Positions 19,600-30,318 of a stretch of 62,000 nt of DNA are shown piece by piece. The notes under the pieces are model-generated. The model saw only the letters and a program-made list of their open reading frames with translations. It searched no databases and was not told the origin of the DNA. How positions within the stretch are numbered: the stretch's first letter is position 1; every line of letters starts with the position of its first letter. The translations under genes were made by a program, and so were the position numbers. This DNA is from Mesostigma viride (lineage: Eukaryota > Streptophyta > Mesostigmatophyceae > Mesostigmatales > Mesostigmataceae): contig RPFO01000041.1 in assembly GCA_009746045.1 (NCBI GenBank), forward strand, positions 1-62,000, in the 5' to 3' direction.

Positions 19600-21346
19600 G
19601 AAATGGGTCGTTGGCCGCCGCGTGGCGATATTGGCACGGCACGGCGCTGGACAGCCGAAGCCTTGTAGTGGTGCCCCCTTCACTTTGAAGGAACTGGACG
19701 GCGCCCTTGCTCGCCTGCGGTACGATGCGGCAGTCGGTGCCGACCACCTTTCTGCTGAGCTGCTGAAGACCCCTGATCCGGCGGTTAGGGATCTTCTGCT
19801 GGCGTTTTGCAACCGTGTCCTGCTTTCTGACGAGCCTCCGCCTGCTGAGTGGCAGACGGCCATCCGCGTCATGCTGTACAAGAAGGGCTCTGCTGCTGAC
19901 CCCGGTAACTACCGGGGTGTCTGCCTCCAGAGCACCGCGCTGAAGGTCTTCATGCGCATGATGCTGCACCGGCTCCGCGCCGCGCTGGACCCACACCTGG
20001 GTGAGTCTCAGATGGGTTTCCGTCGTGGTCGTAACACTGTCATGGCTGTGTTTGTCGCGCGCCGGTTGATGGAGGAGGTGCGTCGCCTTCCCCCTGACAG
20101 TTTGCCGCTGGTCTTCATTTTTGTTGATCGACTATATCAAGGCCTTTGACACGGTCCTCTGGGAGGCTCTTTGGGCCATCCTAGCTCTGGATCGAGTGCC
20201 ACCTGCGTTTATTGCTGCCATTCGCCGACTGTATGAGGGCTCACAGGCAGTAGTGCGGACTGCGGAAGGCACCACCCCACCATTCCCCCTTCACCACGGG
20301 GTACGTGTGGCAAGGTTGTGTCCTGTCCCCATATATATCTGTTCATTATTGTCGTTGATCACGTCATGCGCCGGACACGTGCGCGCTTTACTGCTCTTAA
20401 GGGGTTCGAGCCTGGCTTGGACATCCTTAACGACAGCGCGCACGGCGGGGTTAAACCTGGTTACCGCCTGGCCGACTTGATTTATGCGGACGACACCACC
20501 CTCATCGCGCGCCCCGAGCACATTCAGACCTGGCTGGACTGTCTGGGCTTGGAGGCGCGGGCGGTGGGGTTGGAGATTAGTGTCAAAACTGAGGCTATGG
20601 TGATTGGGGCTTCCAGTCGCCCGCCGCTACCCCGGCTGCTAGACGGGACGGAGGTCCCGTTTTGTGATCGCTTTAAACTGCTGGGAAGCATGCTTCCTGA
20701 CACCGCCGCCGATGTGGACACCCGCATCGGCCTGGCCTGGGCTCGGCATCGTTCGTTGAAAACCTACTGGCGCTCGAAGGTCCTCGGCGAGCACCGCAAG
20801 CGCATGCTCCTCAAGGTCCTGGTCCTCACGGTGCTCACGTATGGCGCCGAGGCATGGACGCTCACGGACACGCTGGCGGCCAAGCTAAACGGCACGGTAA
20901 CCAGGATGCTCCGTCAGGCCCTGAATGTCGGGTTTTCCACGCATAGACATCTAGAATCTTTGTACCAGGGCATGCCTCGCATTTCGGACGAGATTAGACA
21001 GCGTAGGATAGCATTCGTAGGACATCTTGCTCGCACCAGCCAGGTAGACACCGCCCTCGGTCTGGCCGGCCCACAGCGGCTTGGCCAGCCAGGACGGCAT
21101 ATCCTGACCTGGCCTGGCCCTAAGGACATTCCTAAGAAGGTAGGCAAACATGTCATGACCTACCCACAGCAGTTGATGGCTGACCTAGTGGTCCCAGCGC
21201 AGTTTGAAAATCGCATTCACTCCCTCTCTCTTGCTTGGACTGCTATGCAGGACAAGGGGAGGTGGAAGACCATTGTCCAGGCTCATACGCCCGCCCCTGT
21301 GGGCAAGCCCCCTCCCCCCAAGCGGAAGGGGCGCTTTGCTGAGTAG
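19600..21346 (+). pseudogene. LINE (non-LTR) reverse transcriptase, broken by frameshifts
   Basis: Three plus-frame pieces (from 19622, 20121 and 20318) together cover a reverse transcriptase with no upstream endonuclease, so the copy is 5'-truncated. Visible motifs are FTLKELDGALARLRYDAA at the N-terminal region, YIKAFDT in the palm, QGCVLSP, and the catalytic YADDT at about 20485-20500. The C-terminal part has LTYGAEAW, LYQGMPRI and VGHLARTSQVDTA. Frameshifts lie near 20130-20140, 20300 and 20330. The close relative at 27608-37301 shares the same motif order, so both belong to one family. The frame ends at the TAG near 21344, followed by the 3' UTR. Confidence 0.9.
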
Positions 21347-21500
21347 TATAAGTATAGGGTTTTCTAGATTAGAATAGCTTAGAGTTAGATTAGTTCGGTT
21401 TCGCGGCTTTGCCCCCCCCTCCATCCATCCACGGGAATATGTGCTACATGATCTCCCAACGGAGTCATGTTATAATTTAATTTAATTTAATTTTTGTAGT
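21347..21500 (+). other. LINE 3' UTR with terminal hairpin and (TTTAA)n tail
   Basis: After the stop come gcttagagttagattagttc, ccatccatccac, then a hairpin: CATGATCTCC, loop CAAC, GGAGTCATG. A run of ataatttaatttaatttaat follows directly. The same UTR is seen at 23452-23606, and the hairpin in altered but paired form at 37415-37440. Confidence 0.82.
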
Positions 21501-22906
21501 GGTGGCAGACGGGAGCATACTTCCGTGCCTAGGGGCAGCACCATCTTGCGGGCAACCCCCCCCCCTCTAGGGCACCTGCCAAAACTGAATTTTGACTGCA
21601 GATTTGGGTTCAGCTCGCCAAGTGCAATCAGTTTGTCCGTCAAACCGTTTCAAAATTCCGACCATACAGGGAGCTAGCAGAAAATCCAAGTGTCTTGTTG
21701 TAAAAAACCCATATCGGCCCGGCACCCTACCTCCCTACCCTTTAAGTTAACGGTTTTTGAGGCTAGCTCTGTAACTTCTAACCTAGAGACCCCCTGGGGT
21801 TGCGACCAGTGGCAAACATGCTTGTTTTCGCGAGATCTACTCGAATCTAGCATGATGTCAATTTTCTTGATTTTGGACACCCCCCTTGCCTATTCCTATG
21901 TTTTCTCACGTGTACGGCCTTATAAGCTTCGCAAATTCTTGCAAACCTAACGCCGATTCTTCCGAAAATTGGCTCCGCCTGACTACTGTCAGATGCTGTC
22001 CTCTGGAATCTTTCGCGTCGGCGCCTTGGCCAATCCCCGCTGGTCCCAAAGTTGTCGGAAAAAAAAAGAGTGACGACAAGGTGACGATAGGAGGGGTGAC
22101 ATCTCCAGGCAAAATTTCCTGGATACTAGGGGCCCGTCCCAGGGCCTGACTGCTGCGGTAAGCGCCGGCCCCTGAATTGAAATAGGGGCTGGCGAGTAAA
22201 ACGAGGGTCGGCGGCGGTGGCCCCGTATTACTGGCCCCCAATAGCGCAGCGCTACGTGGCCGAGCTGCGGCACCACGTGGCAAGATGCGGCACCACGTGG
22301 CAAGATGCGGCGCCACGTGGCTTGATGCCGGCATGCCTCTCCGGCGACAGGCAATTACTGGGCAAGACATATCACAGTACCCTAGTAAGGTTACCATCCG
22401 AGCCAGTGTTTTTTTTAGTGGCGATATGCTGCCAAATGTGGCGGTGTGGCACTTTTTTTGGCAAAATGTGGCGGTGCCACCCACTTTGACAGGGCTCCCA
22501 AGAAGCCACAATTTGGCCGTGCTGTTCTACTTTGTAGTTTCGTTTCGCCACAGGGTGGCCGTGCCTGAAGTTCACTCTAGTACAGGTTACGCCACATTTG
22601 GCGGTGTCAGCCGGTCTTCCGGCCGGCGTTCCGCCACAAGCCTCCCTACTACTATATGAGTACTACTATGACTGACTGACTTTACTGACTGCATAGTGCA
22701 TGTACGTAGAGCCCGGCCAAGTGCCAAGTGGCAAGTGGCCCGCTGCCAGAGACCGGAGTGCACTGTGCAGACTGCAGCTTGTGTGCATGCACGCATTTTC
22801 ACTTTTCAGGCTTCAGCTGGCTGGCGGCCTGGCGGCCTGGCGGCTGGCGGCTGGCGCCTCAGTTTCCAGGTAAATAGGTGTACGTTTATTCCAAATATAA
22901 CCAGTA
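21501..22906. other. Mostly unassigned DNA; right part of the inverted-repeat element, then GCGG-rich sequence
   Basis: To 21888 this belongs to the inverted-repeat element. Beyond it no gene was recognised. 22267-22330 holds three copies of a ~20-bp unit (gcggcaccacgtggcaagat). Motifs 'aatgtggcggtg' and 'gccacatttggcggtg' recur to about 22610, and 'ggctggcggcctggcggcctggcgg' lies near 22817. Confidence 0.55.
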
Positions 22907-23451
22907 CAGTCATTCCCGCGTTAAGTTGCGATCGCCCCCTAAAACTTGGCGCCGCAACTAGCTTAACGCGGGAACGCAACTTAACAGTAGAATTAGGCTA
23001 GCAGCCCACCACCTCCTCCTCTGACGGACATCTATACGGCATTCGACAGCTCTCGTCAAGCCCGATCCAGCTACACCGTCAAAGCCGGCCAAATGAAAGT
23101 CCATTTTCCAGACCAGATATTTTGGACAAAGGCGGGCTGCAAAACACGCCGTGGGCCGGCAGCCACGCACTAGTGCCTGCGTTTTATACCACAAAATAAT
23201 GCCGGTGTGTTTTAACCCTCTGACCTTCGGCTCTCTTTTCGGCGGGTTACTTAATTGCCAGCCGGCTTCACGTTTGAATGTGACAAAACTTGGGAACAGT
23301 CGTGAGGGAAGCTTCATTTACTGTCAAAGGCCTGCATGTAAACAATAATAACGCAATTGTCCGGCTTTGCCCTTCTGTGGTGCATTCGGCATGATGGTGG
23401 TAATTTCCATCAAGATGTCTCAATTACATACCCTGCATGGTCGTGGCGTTT

Positions 23452-23606
23452 TGATGAGTAGTGTAGTTAGGCTTTTCTAGACTAGATAGCTTAGAGTTAG
23501 GTTAGTTCGATTACGCGGCTTCCTCCACTCCACCCACCCATCATGGAATATGTGCTACATGATCATCTCCCAACGGAGGCATGTTATAATTTAATTTATT
23601 TTGGTC
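23452..23606 (+). mobile_element. 5'-truncated LINE copy (3' UTR only)
   Basis: It matches 21344-21490: gcttagagttaggttagttc, acgcggctt, tatgtgctacatgat, then the hairpin CTCC-CAAC-GGAG and ataatttaatttattttgg. It contains no reverse transcriptase sequence, so this is a very short truncated insertion of the same LINE family inside the pogo-like element. Confidence 0.82.
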
Positions 23607-23690
23607 GTGGATTCTTATGTACCGCAGCCCGCAGGCTGCAAAACTGAATTTGTAAGGTTGCATTCACGCTTTTCACCTAAGCCAGCAGGC

Positions 23691-24273
23691 TGTTACGTCC
23701 CAGCCCAGACACACCTAGCCTGAGCTACGTAGCGAAAGACCCTCCTTGCCGGAATTAGGAATAATCCAAGATGGCCTAATGTAGGTTGCGCTTCACGACG
23801 AGAGTCGTGAGATATCTAGCATCACGGCTTATGCCAAGCTAATTGTACACACTTATAATGGCTAGCAAGACCAATTACAAATGGATAATTGCCCCGGGCT
23901 CAATGTGTAGGCGTATTCGCACTTATCATTCATCAAACCAAGAGGACGAGACTCTCGTCCTCGGACCAATTTAACCTAGGTTGATTGCGGCGCAGATACA
24001 CGCCAATTTCCCTAGAACAATCCAAGCCAATCATTCCACGTAGGATCCGGGCCGACATCGACCCTCAACTACAGGATCCACGCCTAGAACTACGGACGGA
24101 CTCAGAACTGGCGCGGCGCCACTGCACCGGCCCCTAAAAGGACAACCTAGGACCAAAATAACTAGTCCAATTCACACAATAGCCAAGGTCCATAAAACCT
24201 AAATACAATAGACCAAACGGCCTTAGTAATTTATTCCATTGTTACGTCCGACCAAAAGGGCTGGGACGTAACA
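23691..24273 (-). mobile_element. Solo-LTR-like element with perfect 5-bp target duplication CAGGC
   Basis: It begins TGTTACGTCCCAGCCC and ends GGGCTGGGACGTAACA, and is flanked by CAGGC on both sides (23686-23690 and 24274-24278). Its reverse complement matches 17950-18542. TG...CA ends, a 5-bp duplication and TGTTACG/CGTAACA termini shared with the gypsy LTRs at 38370 and 43248 favour a solo LTR. The 16-bp perfect terminal inverted repeat is longer than usual for an LTR, so a small DNA element remains possible. Confidence 0.8.
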
Positions 24274-24529
24274 CAGGCGGCAGGGAAATTTGCGCGCCAG
24301 TGGGGCTTGCGTATTTTGCCGCCTAAAATCACGTAGCGGGTCTGGACTTAGGCAAAAAATGGCCTCCTGCGCGGCCAAAAATGGCCTGACACCTACAAAT
24401 TGAGTCATTACCGCGTTAAGTTGCGATGGCCTCCATGCTTAAGTTGCGGTCGCCCCCCAAACTTCGGCGCCGCAACTTAAAGCGGGAACGCAACCTTAAG
24501 AAACGCAACTTAACGCGGGAATGACTGTA

Positions 24530-26139
24530 GTTAATAAGGGGACTCGGCGCGGCGAATATTTTCCGCGCCAAAAAAATTCCGCGGTACCCTCCGTACCGTG
24601 AAAAGTGGGTGCACGGTGCGCGCACCCCTTGCGGAAGTGGCCATGGCGACTGCTTTTAGACGAAACGTGACAAATCTGGCTCGCGGAAAGCAGAAAAAAT
24701 GCTCGATTGTTGGAGAAAATTAGTTACTGATTCTACTTTATGGTGGGATGGTTGCGATCTATAATGTCGCGGGCTTTTTTTCTTTGCCATCGGCAGGGGG
24801 GGTCCGGCCTGAATTTCTGTCGGGATGAATAAAGTATAATGGATGCCTGCCGGTGTGATTGTCGATTGTTGCCAGTTTTGATGGTCGTACATAAGGAAAG
24901 CTAGTTTAATGATGCTTCTAAAGCCGTGAAAATTCCCGCTGCTATCTTTACCTTTCCCGTCATTTTGCGGTAAGATAACATTAGGCCTGCGCGATGCGTG
25001 CCCAACCTCTCCATGAAAGGGTGGACGTTCTTGTGCGCCTGGGCACGAATAAATGCCCGTTATGGTACGTTCTTGTATTAAACGTCTTAAGCTAGCGTTT
25101 TCCTGCTTTCTTAGCAAGTTGAGCGTAAGCTTTTTGCCTTCTTTCCGGCCAGATGCAGCCAGGAAGTTGCGGGTCCTGGCGCTGCATCGCTGGATTCCTG
25201 GGTGTCTTTTAGCAAGTTCGTCTGTGACGTGGCTGGCTTTCTGCAGCGCGTGGCCCGCAACCTGTCGGGAAGGTGTAATGCTTTTATTTCCATGCTTCTC
25301 TGAAATTTCTTTTGCTTTATAGACAGTTGTGTTCGAGGAAATTCACGCGGTCTTCCTAAGCAGCGGCATCATTTTCCCCAGACATGCACTGACGAGCTGG
25401 CACCTGTCTCCTAAAGAAAGCGGCTCGTGCTTGTTAGAAAGGAGGCAGTGTGCATTTTGCGGGACACAATGCTTTGGTGGCACATGCGTCAGGTAGGTTG
25501 TTCCAATGGTCTCTTCACCTTTCCCACTGAGTAAATGATAGCCTTTGTCATGCTAACCAGAGCAGCTAGCCACAGGTTGGCTGGATAAAAAGTCAGCTTA
25601 TTTTCTCTTTATATACTGCGTGTGTGTTCCTCCACATGTCCGGCTTGTTGGGCATTTTGGAAGATGGTTTTTAATGTGTTGTTGGGTGGAACAGCTTGGT
25701 TGTTGGCACAAAATCACACATTATTAGCCTGAGATAGGCATGACATATGCTGCTCAGGCGTGTCGTCCTACCAGCCTTGTTGATAAGGGTAGACTCACAA
25801 GGCTGGCTGTGCCGATGGAGGGGTGGGGCGTATGACGCTCCGGACATCCTCCTCACACTCCGTGATCAAAGTGGGCATGGTTTTGGGTGTCTAGGGTAGC
25901 AAAACAGATGTCGTTTTGGCTCAGCACTAGCTCTATTCTCTTTTAGCGTCTACCCAGGTGGCATCACAGGAAAATCAATAACTTGAGCTACGCTTGTCAG
26001 AATGAGCTCAAACTTTGGGGTTGTGTTTCCCCCCACTCAGTGGAATATAAAGTGTATGGATGACCCACTCTGACGGATGTGTTAATGATTTGATTTTTTT
26101 TTTTTGGCTCAAAAAGTACCCATTTTGCGGGAAAATTAA
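24530..26139. other. Unassigned stretch
   Basis: About 1.6 kb of near-balanced composition with no recognised gene, repeat or structure. The longest frame (24656-25117, minus, 153 codons) has no recognisable domain and no neighbour that supports it. Composition and scattered poly-T runs suit intergenic DNA. Confidence 0.5.
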
Positions 26140-26575
26140 TAACTCAAACAAATGTCAAGGAGACAACCAGCGCAGGCCAGAAATCGGGAGAATCCGGACC
26201 ATGGTAGCTCGAGCCTGCCGTTATCTTTTCCGCGTTTTCGAGTCGTTCAGGATGATGAAGATGAATGGTGATGGAAATGTGTATCCTTGTGCATTGAAAT
26301 TATGGCTGGCTTACGTGTAGAGCGACTAGATGACCTAGACGGTGGGGCCGGAAACAGCATGCTTGATCAGGGCGTGTGTTTCGAGCCTAACTGGCCGGGA
26401 GTGTCTAGTGGTGAGCACCATTGCTGCGATCGCTCTCCCACCATTTACGAGGAAATATCCGCAAATGGAAAACCACTGAAAAGGTCTAGCTAGTCAGTCA
26501 TCACGTTAGCCATGCCATGATTCCAAACGTCCAAGAACTGCACACGGTGCAAAGGCAAAAAGCCGGAGGACAGCA
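26140..26575 (+). repeat. Dispersed repeat R, copy 1
   Basis: It matches 31728-32045 in direct orientation (atggctggcttacg, ggggccggaaacagc, ttgatcagggcgtgt, attgctgcgatcgct, ggtctagctagtcagtca). It also matches 32560-32800 inverted (ggagacaaccagcgcaggcc, tcgagcctgccgttatct). The other two copies lie inside the CACTA-like element, so the family is mobile or part of mobile DNA. No protein frame is shared by the copies. Confidence 0.8.
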
Positions 26576-27070
26576 CTTTCAAATGTGCGGCGGGAACCAA
26601 AAGCCCGCGGATGCCAGAAAACATCGTGTTGCGGCAGCGACGCGACGATGTGGACAACGAATCCAGTGCCAAGCTCGGAACGGCCGCAAAGGAGATCTGG
26701 CATCATAGGGTTCAGATGTGCGGAGATACTATGCGATCCAGCCGGTCCACGACCTGTTTGTAGAGCTTGTGCCAAGGGGCAGCACCGAACAGATGTGGGT
26801 GACGTTGCAAAAAACATCGGACTTGACGGAGCATAATGGCTCGGTCATAGTCTTTGACCAATAAACGCTGCAAGAGTTCAACAAGAGTCGTGATGAAATC
26901 AACACGATAAGAACAAAGACGGGAAAAACGATGTAACTGAGAAATAACAACACCATATTTTGCTGTGTGGGAAAGGAGACTGTGAATATCGGGGTAACGA
27001 ATAAAAGGAATTTGCTGGTATTTAGGATCCTTGCGCCTGTGACCATTTTGGCCATGTCAATAGCCCAGCT
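26560..27070 (-). pseudogene. Reverse-transcriptase-like C-terminal remnant
   Basis: On the minus strand an open stretch without its own good start covers about 27020-26560. It contains IPFIRYPDI, then AKYGVVISQLHRFSRLCSYR, DFITTLVELLQRLL and VRCFLQRHPHLFG. The pattern Y-G-V-x-I-S-Q-L-x-R-F-x-R-x-C-S followed by D-F is known from the region behind the palm domain in some eukaryotic retroelement reverse transcriptases; I cannot name the clade. The catalytic palm is not visible upstream, so this is a fragment. The annotated-looking frames at 26506-26817 and 26729-27151 are only partly in the right register. Confidence 0.45.
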
Positions 27071-27189
27071 TTTAAAAACGTGGGGGAACTTTGCAGAAAT
27101 GTATGGGCAGGTCATTTGGATAAGTGGTTTGTCTTGGGCAAAATATCTCATAAATAGCGTCTTTTTCTATTTTTAGCTCGCCACCGGTG

Positions 27190-27235
27190 CGTGGTTGGGG
27201 GTAGTACTGACCCCCAACAAGTGGTGGCATGAATG
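27190..27235. other. Hairpin with 9-bp stem
   Basis: GTTGGGGGT, a short AGTACTG loop, ACCCCCAAC, with further outer pairing of ccac and gtgg. Function unknown. Confidence 0.65.
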
Positions 27236-27305
27236 TCCAAGCATCATATTTATGGTACTCAATCATCACTAGATGGTTCCCGAGTGCATTGGCACTGATA
27301 TTCAT

Positions 27306-27607
27306 TAAAGTCAGTTTTTCAGGCTTTTGGACGTGCGAGTCCCCTTAATCGACCCTGCTAAGCCTAGGGTATCAAGGTGTACTGGAGCCTGGAGGGGCGG
27401 GGACCTGATCAACCACAAGATGTGGTCGCCCCCAGCGGGCTAGAATAGCAATAGCCTAGATTGTATCCATTGGTAGTCACTGCCGCTAAGGCAGCCATGC
27501 TTAGAATGTTTGCCTAGCTAGCTGCTGTGCCAACATACCTAGTCACGTGCCGCCAACGCACGGTACACAACAACCAGCCATAGCCTTAGCCTAGTCCTAG
27601 TACAGCC
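27306..27607. other. Unassigned sequence upstream of the second LINE
   Basis: No frame of note. It may hold the LINE 5' end; the sequence ctagcctagtcctagtacagccatg runs into the reading frame at 27608, but no boundary or target duplication could be identified. Confidence 0.45.
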
Positions 27608-28526
27608 ATGCTACGCCCTAGCTATGTTAAGAGGTGTCGCCGCCAAGTATCGCCTGGCTGCCCGCACCCTCCCCACCTTGCCTCCGCACCAGCAGCTTGC
27701 TGTCCACCGTCACGCACCGACAGTCGTCGCCGCCAGGCAGATGCTCCGCCGCAACAGAGATCCGTCGCCAAACCTGGGCTGCAAGCAGCTCTGAGGGCCG
27801 CCTACGAGCAGGCTGAGAAGGCAGATGCTCAGCAGATGGTCAAGGACCTGCGCAGCTGCCAGCAGAAGCACGACGGCAAGGGGGCCTGGTTCTGGTACAA
27901 GCGCCTCGGGCACCCGGACGGCCTCGGCCGGCCCCACCGCCACGACGTCCCCGGCGCCCCAGCCAAGCGGCTTCGTACCTGGGCCACGGCCACGGCCGAG
28001 GTCGTGGGGACAGCTGCGCCGCCCCCACCCCTGCTCCCAGCCGCCGCCGCCCGCCCGGCCGCCCTTGCCGGCCCCGCTGGGCCCCCGGCCCCGCCTAGGT
28101 CAGCGGCGGACTACCTAGTCCCCCCGCTGGTCGGCCCACTTGGCGACCCGTCTGACATGCCTCCTTTCACCTCTCGCGAGGTCACGGAGGCGGTCCAGCG
28201 CCTGCGTTATGACGCAGCCACCGGCTCTGACGAGATTCCTGCCGCAGTTGTAAAACTTGCAGCCGAATTCGAGGACACAGGTGTTATGCTGCTCTTCCGG
28301 GACATCTGCAACCGCCTTCTGTTGTCGTCGCAACCACCTCCAGCGGCCTGGCAACACAGTTTTCGCACGATGCTGTACAAGAACAAGGGGTCGCCTGCTG
28401 ATCCCGGCAACTACAGAGGGGTGTGCATTCAAAGTGCCCCCCTCAAGCTTCTTATGCGGCTTATCCTGAACCGCCTGCGCACGGCCCTGGACGGTCACCT
28501 CAGCGAGACTCAGCACGGCTTCCGTT
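27608..28526 (+). pseudogene. LINE reverse transcriptase, N-terminal part, cut by a CACTA-like insertion
   Basis: An open frame from 27608 starts with a low-complexity Pro/Ala-rich leader. The segment QQKHDGKGAWFWYKRLG follows, then the reverse transcriptase start FTSREVTEAVQRLRYDAAT and the downstream motifs AWQHSFRTMLYKNKGS and ADPGNYRGVC. It stops at HGFR, where the transposon begins. The frame resumes at 35968 with GRNTVQ, exactly the continuation seen in the relative at 19600-21346 (GFRRGRNTV). No endonuclease is visible, so the copy is probably 5'-truncated, or its first gene lies out of frame upstream. Confidence 0.88.
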
Positions 28527-28539
28527 CACTAGGAACTCA

Positions 28540-28860
28540 GATTCTGAGAATTTTCTCAAAACCCTCAATTTTCTCACCTTTTGTGAGAATTTTTTGAGAA
28601 AATTGAGAAAAATCTCAATTTTTTTCCGCAGACGCTAGGCAAAAAATCTCACCAGGGTGAGATTTTGGTGAGAAAAAGGGGGTTTTGGTGAGATTGGGGT
28701 GAGAAAAAACCCTAAAGTGAGAAAAAAGGTGAGAATGGGTGAGAAAAAGTCCGAAAAATTGAGAAAATTGAGAAAATTGAGAAGTTTCTCACCAACACGA
28801 GAAAAATCACAAGTCAACGTGGTGAGAAATTTCTCACCAAGAGTGTAACACGAGAAAAAT
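28540..28860. repeat. CACTA subterminal repeats, left
   Basis: Many copies of gtgagaaaa, gagaattt and attgagaaa in a 320-bp zone, mirrored at 35625-35955 by tctcacttttctcac. Such zones bind the element's own proteins in known CACTA transposons. Confidence 0.82.
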
Positions 28861-29017
28861 CATGAGCTTTATTTCATTAAGTCCTGAACGTGAAAAAAAA
28901 CTCAACACCACTTTGATATGCATTATAGGGTGCACAAAGGTGCAATTAATATAGGGTTGTCATACAATATAAAACAGCACATCATTCCATAAACAATGCT
29001 GTCATGCCCAAATTAAA

Positions 29018-30106
29018 TCAATAGTCATCTTCTTCAGAACTGCTGTCCGAGGGGTTGCTTGCATCAACATCATCTTCTGATGACATAGTGTCATCCCCAC
29101 TAGTGTCGCAATAGTTCACAGCTTTACGCTGCCTTCCACTGGCCCTCTTTGCCATAGGGACCTCCTCAATTACAACGGTGGGCTGGCTAGGTCCAGCATC
29201 TGTGGGAGCACCACGCTTGCGGCTGCGCCCTCGAGCAGGTGCCTTGCCAGCGCGGCGCACCACGTCGCCATCACCTAGGTCTGCCGCTGCCACCTTCTTC
29301 TTCTTGGACCCCTTCTTCTTGCCTTTCTTCTTGCCACTAGGCGGTGGCGGTGGCATCGGCTCACCCTCCTCAATCACTTCAAACTGCGGCATGGTGGGGA
29401 AATCTGCTGCCACGCTGTGATACACATGGTTACTGAGGGCAGATTGCGCCTGATGTGCCATGCTCCATGGCAGTTTGGCAGGGATTACCACCATTTCGGG
29501 AGCATAGCATTCATCGACGACATACCCAACTGAGCTCACTGCACCTGGCAACACAAGGCACGACGACCTGGGGGCCTGTGCGCTGCTGATGACCACCAAC
29601 CTCTCGTGGGGCAGGTGAGCGACATGAAGGCGATCAAAAAGCTCCACCTTCAACAACAGCTGCCATTCCCAGCCCCCTCGTGGGTACTCTAACCTGGCCT
29701 TCAGAATGTGTGTAATGAAACCAAAGTCTACACCGCCCGGGCCATGCACCGCAACTCCCGCATTCTTGTGCCGCTTTCCCTGGGATTGGTCCGCAGCCTC
29801 CGTGCGGTAGTTGAACCCGTGTATCCTGACTTTGTGGAAAGAATCCGCGTAGCGCTTCACGCCCCCACACGCCGCTACAATGCCTTGCGGCACAAGCGGC
29901 GTCAGGTTTAATGATGCCCATGCAAGCACGTTGAACGTTGTGTCAGCGCAGCGATCTCGCCTGCATTCAAACAAACGCACACCGATAACCCAGCAAAGAG
30001 TATTATTATTGCAAGTATTGGTTATTAAAAAAAATAGAACAGATACAACACAGGACGCTTTTACTGGCGGCAAGATCATGGCACCCGGATGGGTAAAACC
30101 AAACAA
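29018..30106 (-). CDS. CACTA transposase C-terminal-like protein (DUF4216-like region)
   Basis: 362 codons, ATG to TAA, on the minus strand. Residues ~95-210 carry HGFNYRTEAAD, KNAGVAVHG, FGFITHILKARLEY and LLLKVELFD, then LVLPGAVSSVGYVVDE. This order matches the DUF4216 region that follows the TNP2-type catalytic core in CACTA transposases: GF-x-F/Y-x-T, Q/K-N-S/A-G-V, Y/F-G-x-I, V-x-L-F-K-x-x-W/F-D. A Lys-rich stretch (GKKKGKKKGSKKKK, ~255-270) may be a nuclear signal, and the C-terminus is acidic and Ser-rich. The catalytic core itself is not visible, so this is a partial or spliced protein. The position inside CACTA ends supports the call. Confidence 0.62.
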   Translation of the reverse strand: MFGFTHPGAMILPPVKASCVVSVLFFLITNTCNNNTLCWVIGVRLFECRRDRCADTTFNVLAWASLNLTPLVPQGIVAACGGVKRYADSFHKVRIHGFNYRTEAADQSQGKRHKNAGVAVHGPGGVDFGFITHILKARLEYPRGGWEWQLLLKVELFDRLHVAHLPHERLVVISSAQAPRSSCLVLPGAVSSVGYVVDECYAPEMVVIPAKLPWSMAHQAQSALSNHVYHSVAADFPTMPQFEVIEEGEPMPPPPPSGKKKGKKKGSKKKKVAAADLGDGDVVRRAGKAPARGRSRKRGAPTDAGPSQPTVVIEEVPMAKRASGRQRKAVNYCDTSGDDTMSSEDDVDASNPSDSSSEEDDY

Positions 30107-30286
30107 ACTAGATATTAATTACTAGGGCTGGCTTTGTGACAGTAAAACATGATTGCATGGCTAATCCCAAGGCGCCTTTCAATAGGACTGAATTAAAAAA
30201 ACCAAAGCAGACGGCGTAAGTAGCATTTGCAAAAAACAAGGCTCACCAGTAGGCCTCGTCGCCATTCGCAGGGTCGCCAGTGAACA

Positions 30287-30318
30287 GCCATACGGCGTAT
30301 AATAATACGCCGTATGGC
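30287..30318. other. Palindrome at the hAT-like left end
   Basis: GCCATACGGCGTAT, AATA, ATACGCCGTATGGC: a perfect 14-bp inverted repeat next to the terminal repeat, likely part of the transposase-binding end structure. Confidence 0.85.

Larger units (their letters stand above)
19387..21888. mobile_element. Terminal-inverted-repeat DNA element with 7-bp target duplication, carrying a LINE
   Basis: The ends are inverted copies of CAAGGGGGGTGTCCAAAA, with similarity continuing to about 40 bp (…atcagacactatgct versus …attgacatcatgct). CCTATTC flanks both sides (19380-19386 and 21889-21895). Only about 200 bp on the left and 390 bp on the right belong to this element; the middle is a LINE. No transposase was found, so it is a non-autonomous element. 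The superfamily is not clear from a 7-bp duplication. Confidence 0.78.
22907..24527. mobile_element. pogo/Tc1-mariner-like element, TA target duplication, with nested insertions
   Basis: The left end reads TA then CAGTCATTCCCGCGTTAAGT; the right end is the exact inverse followed by TA (22905-22906 and 24528-24529). TIRs starting CAGT with a TA duplication are typical of pogo-like elements (known of that family). Extra inverted copies of the TIR core lie at about 22962-22992 and 24412-24505. The 1,621-bp span includes a LINE 3' tail and the 583-bp LTR-like element, so the original was short. A minus frame at 22958-23317 has no clear transposase motif. Confidence 0.75.
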
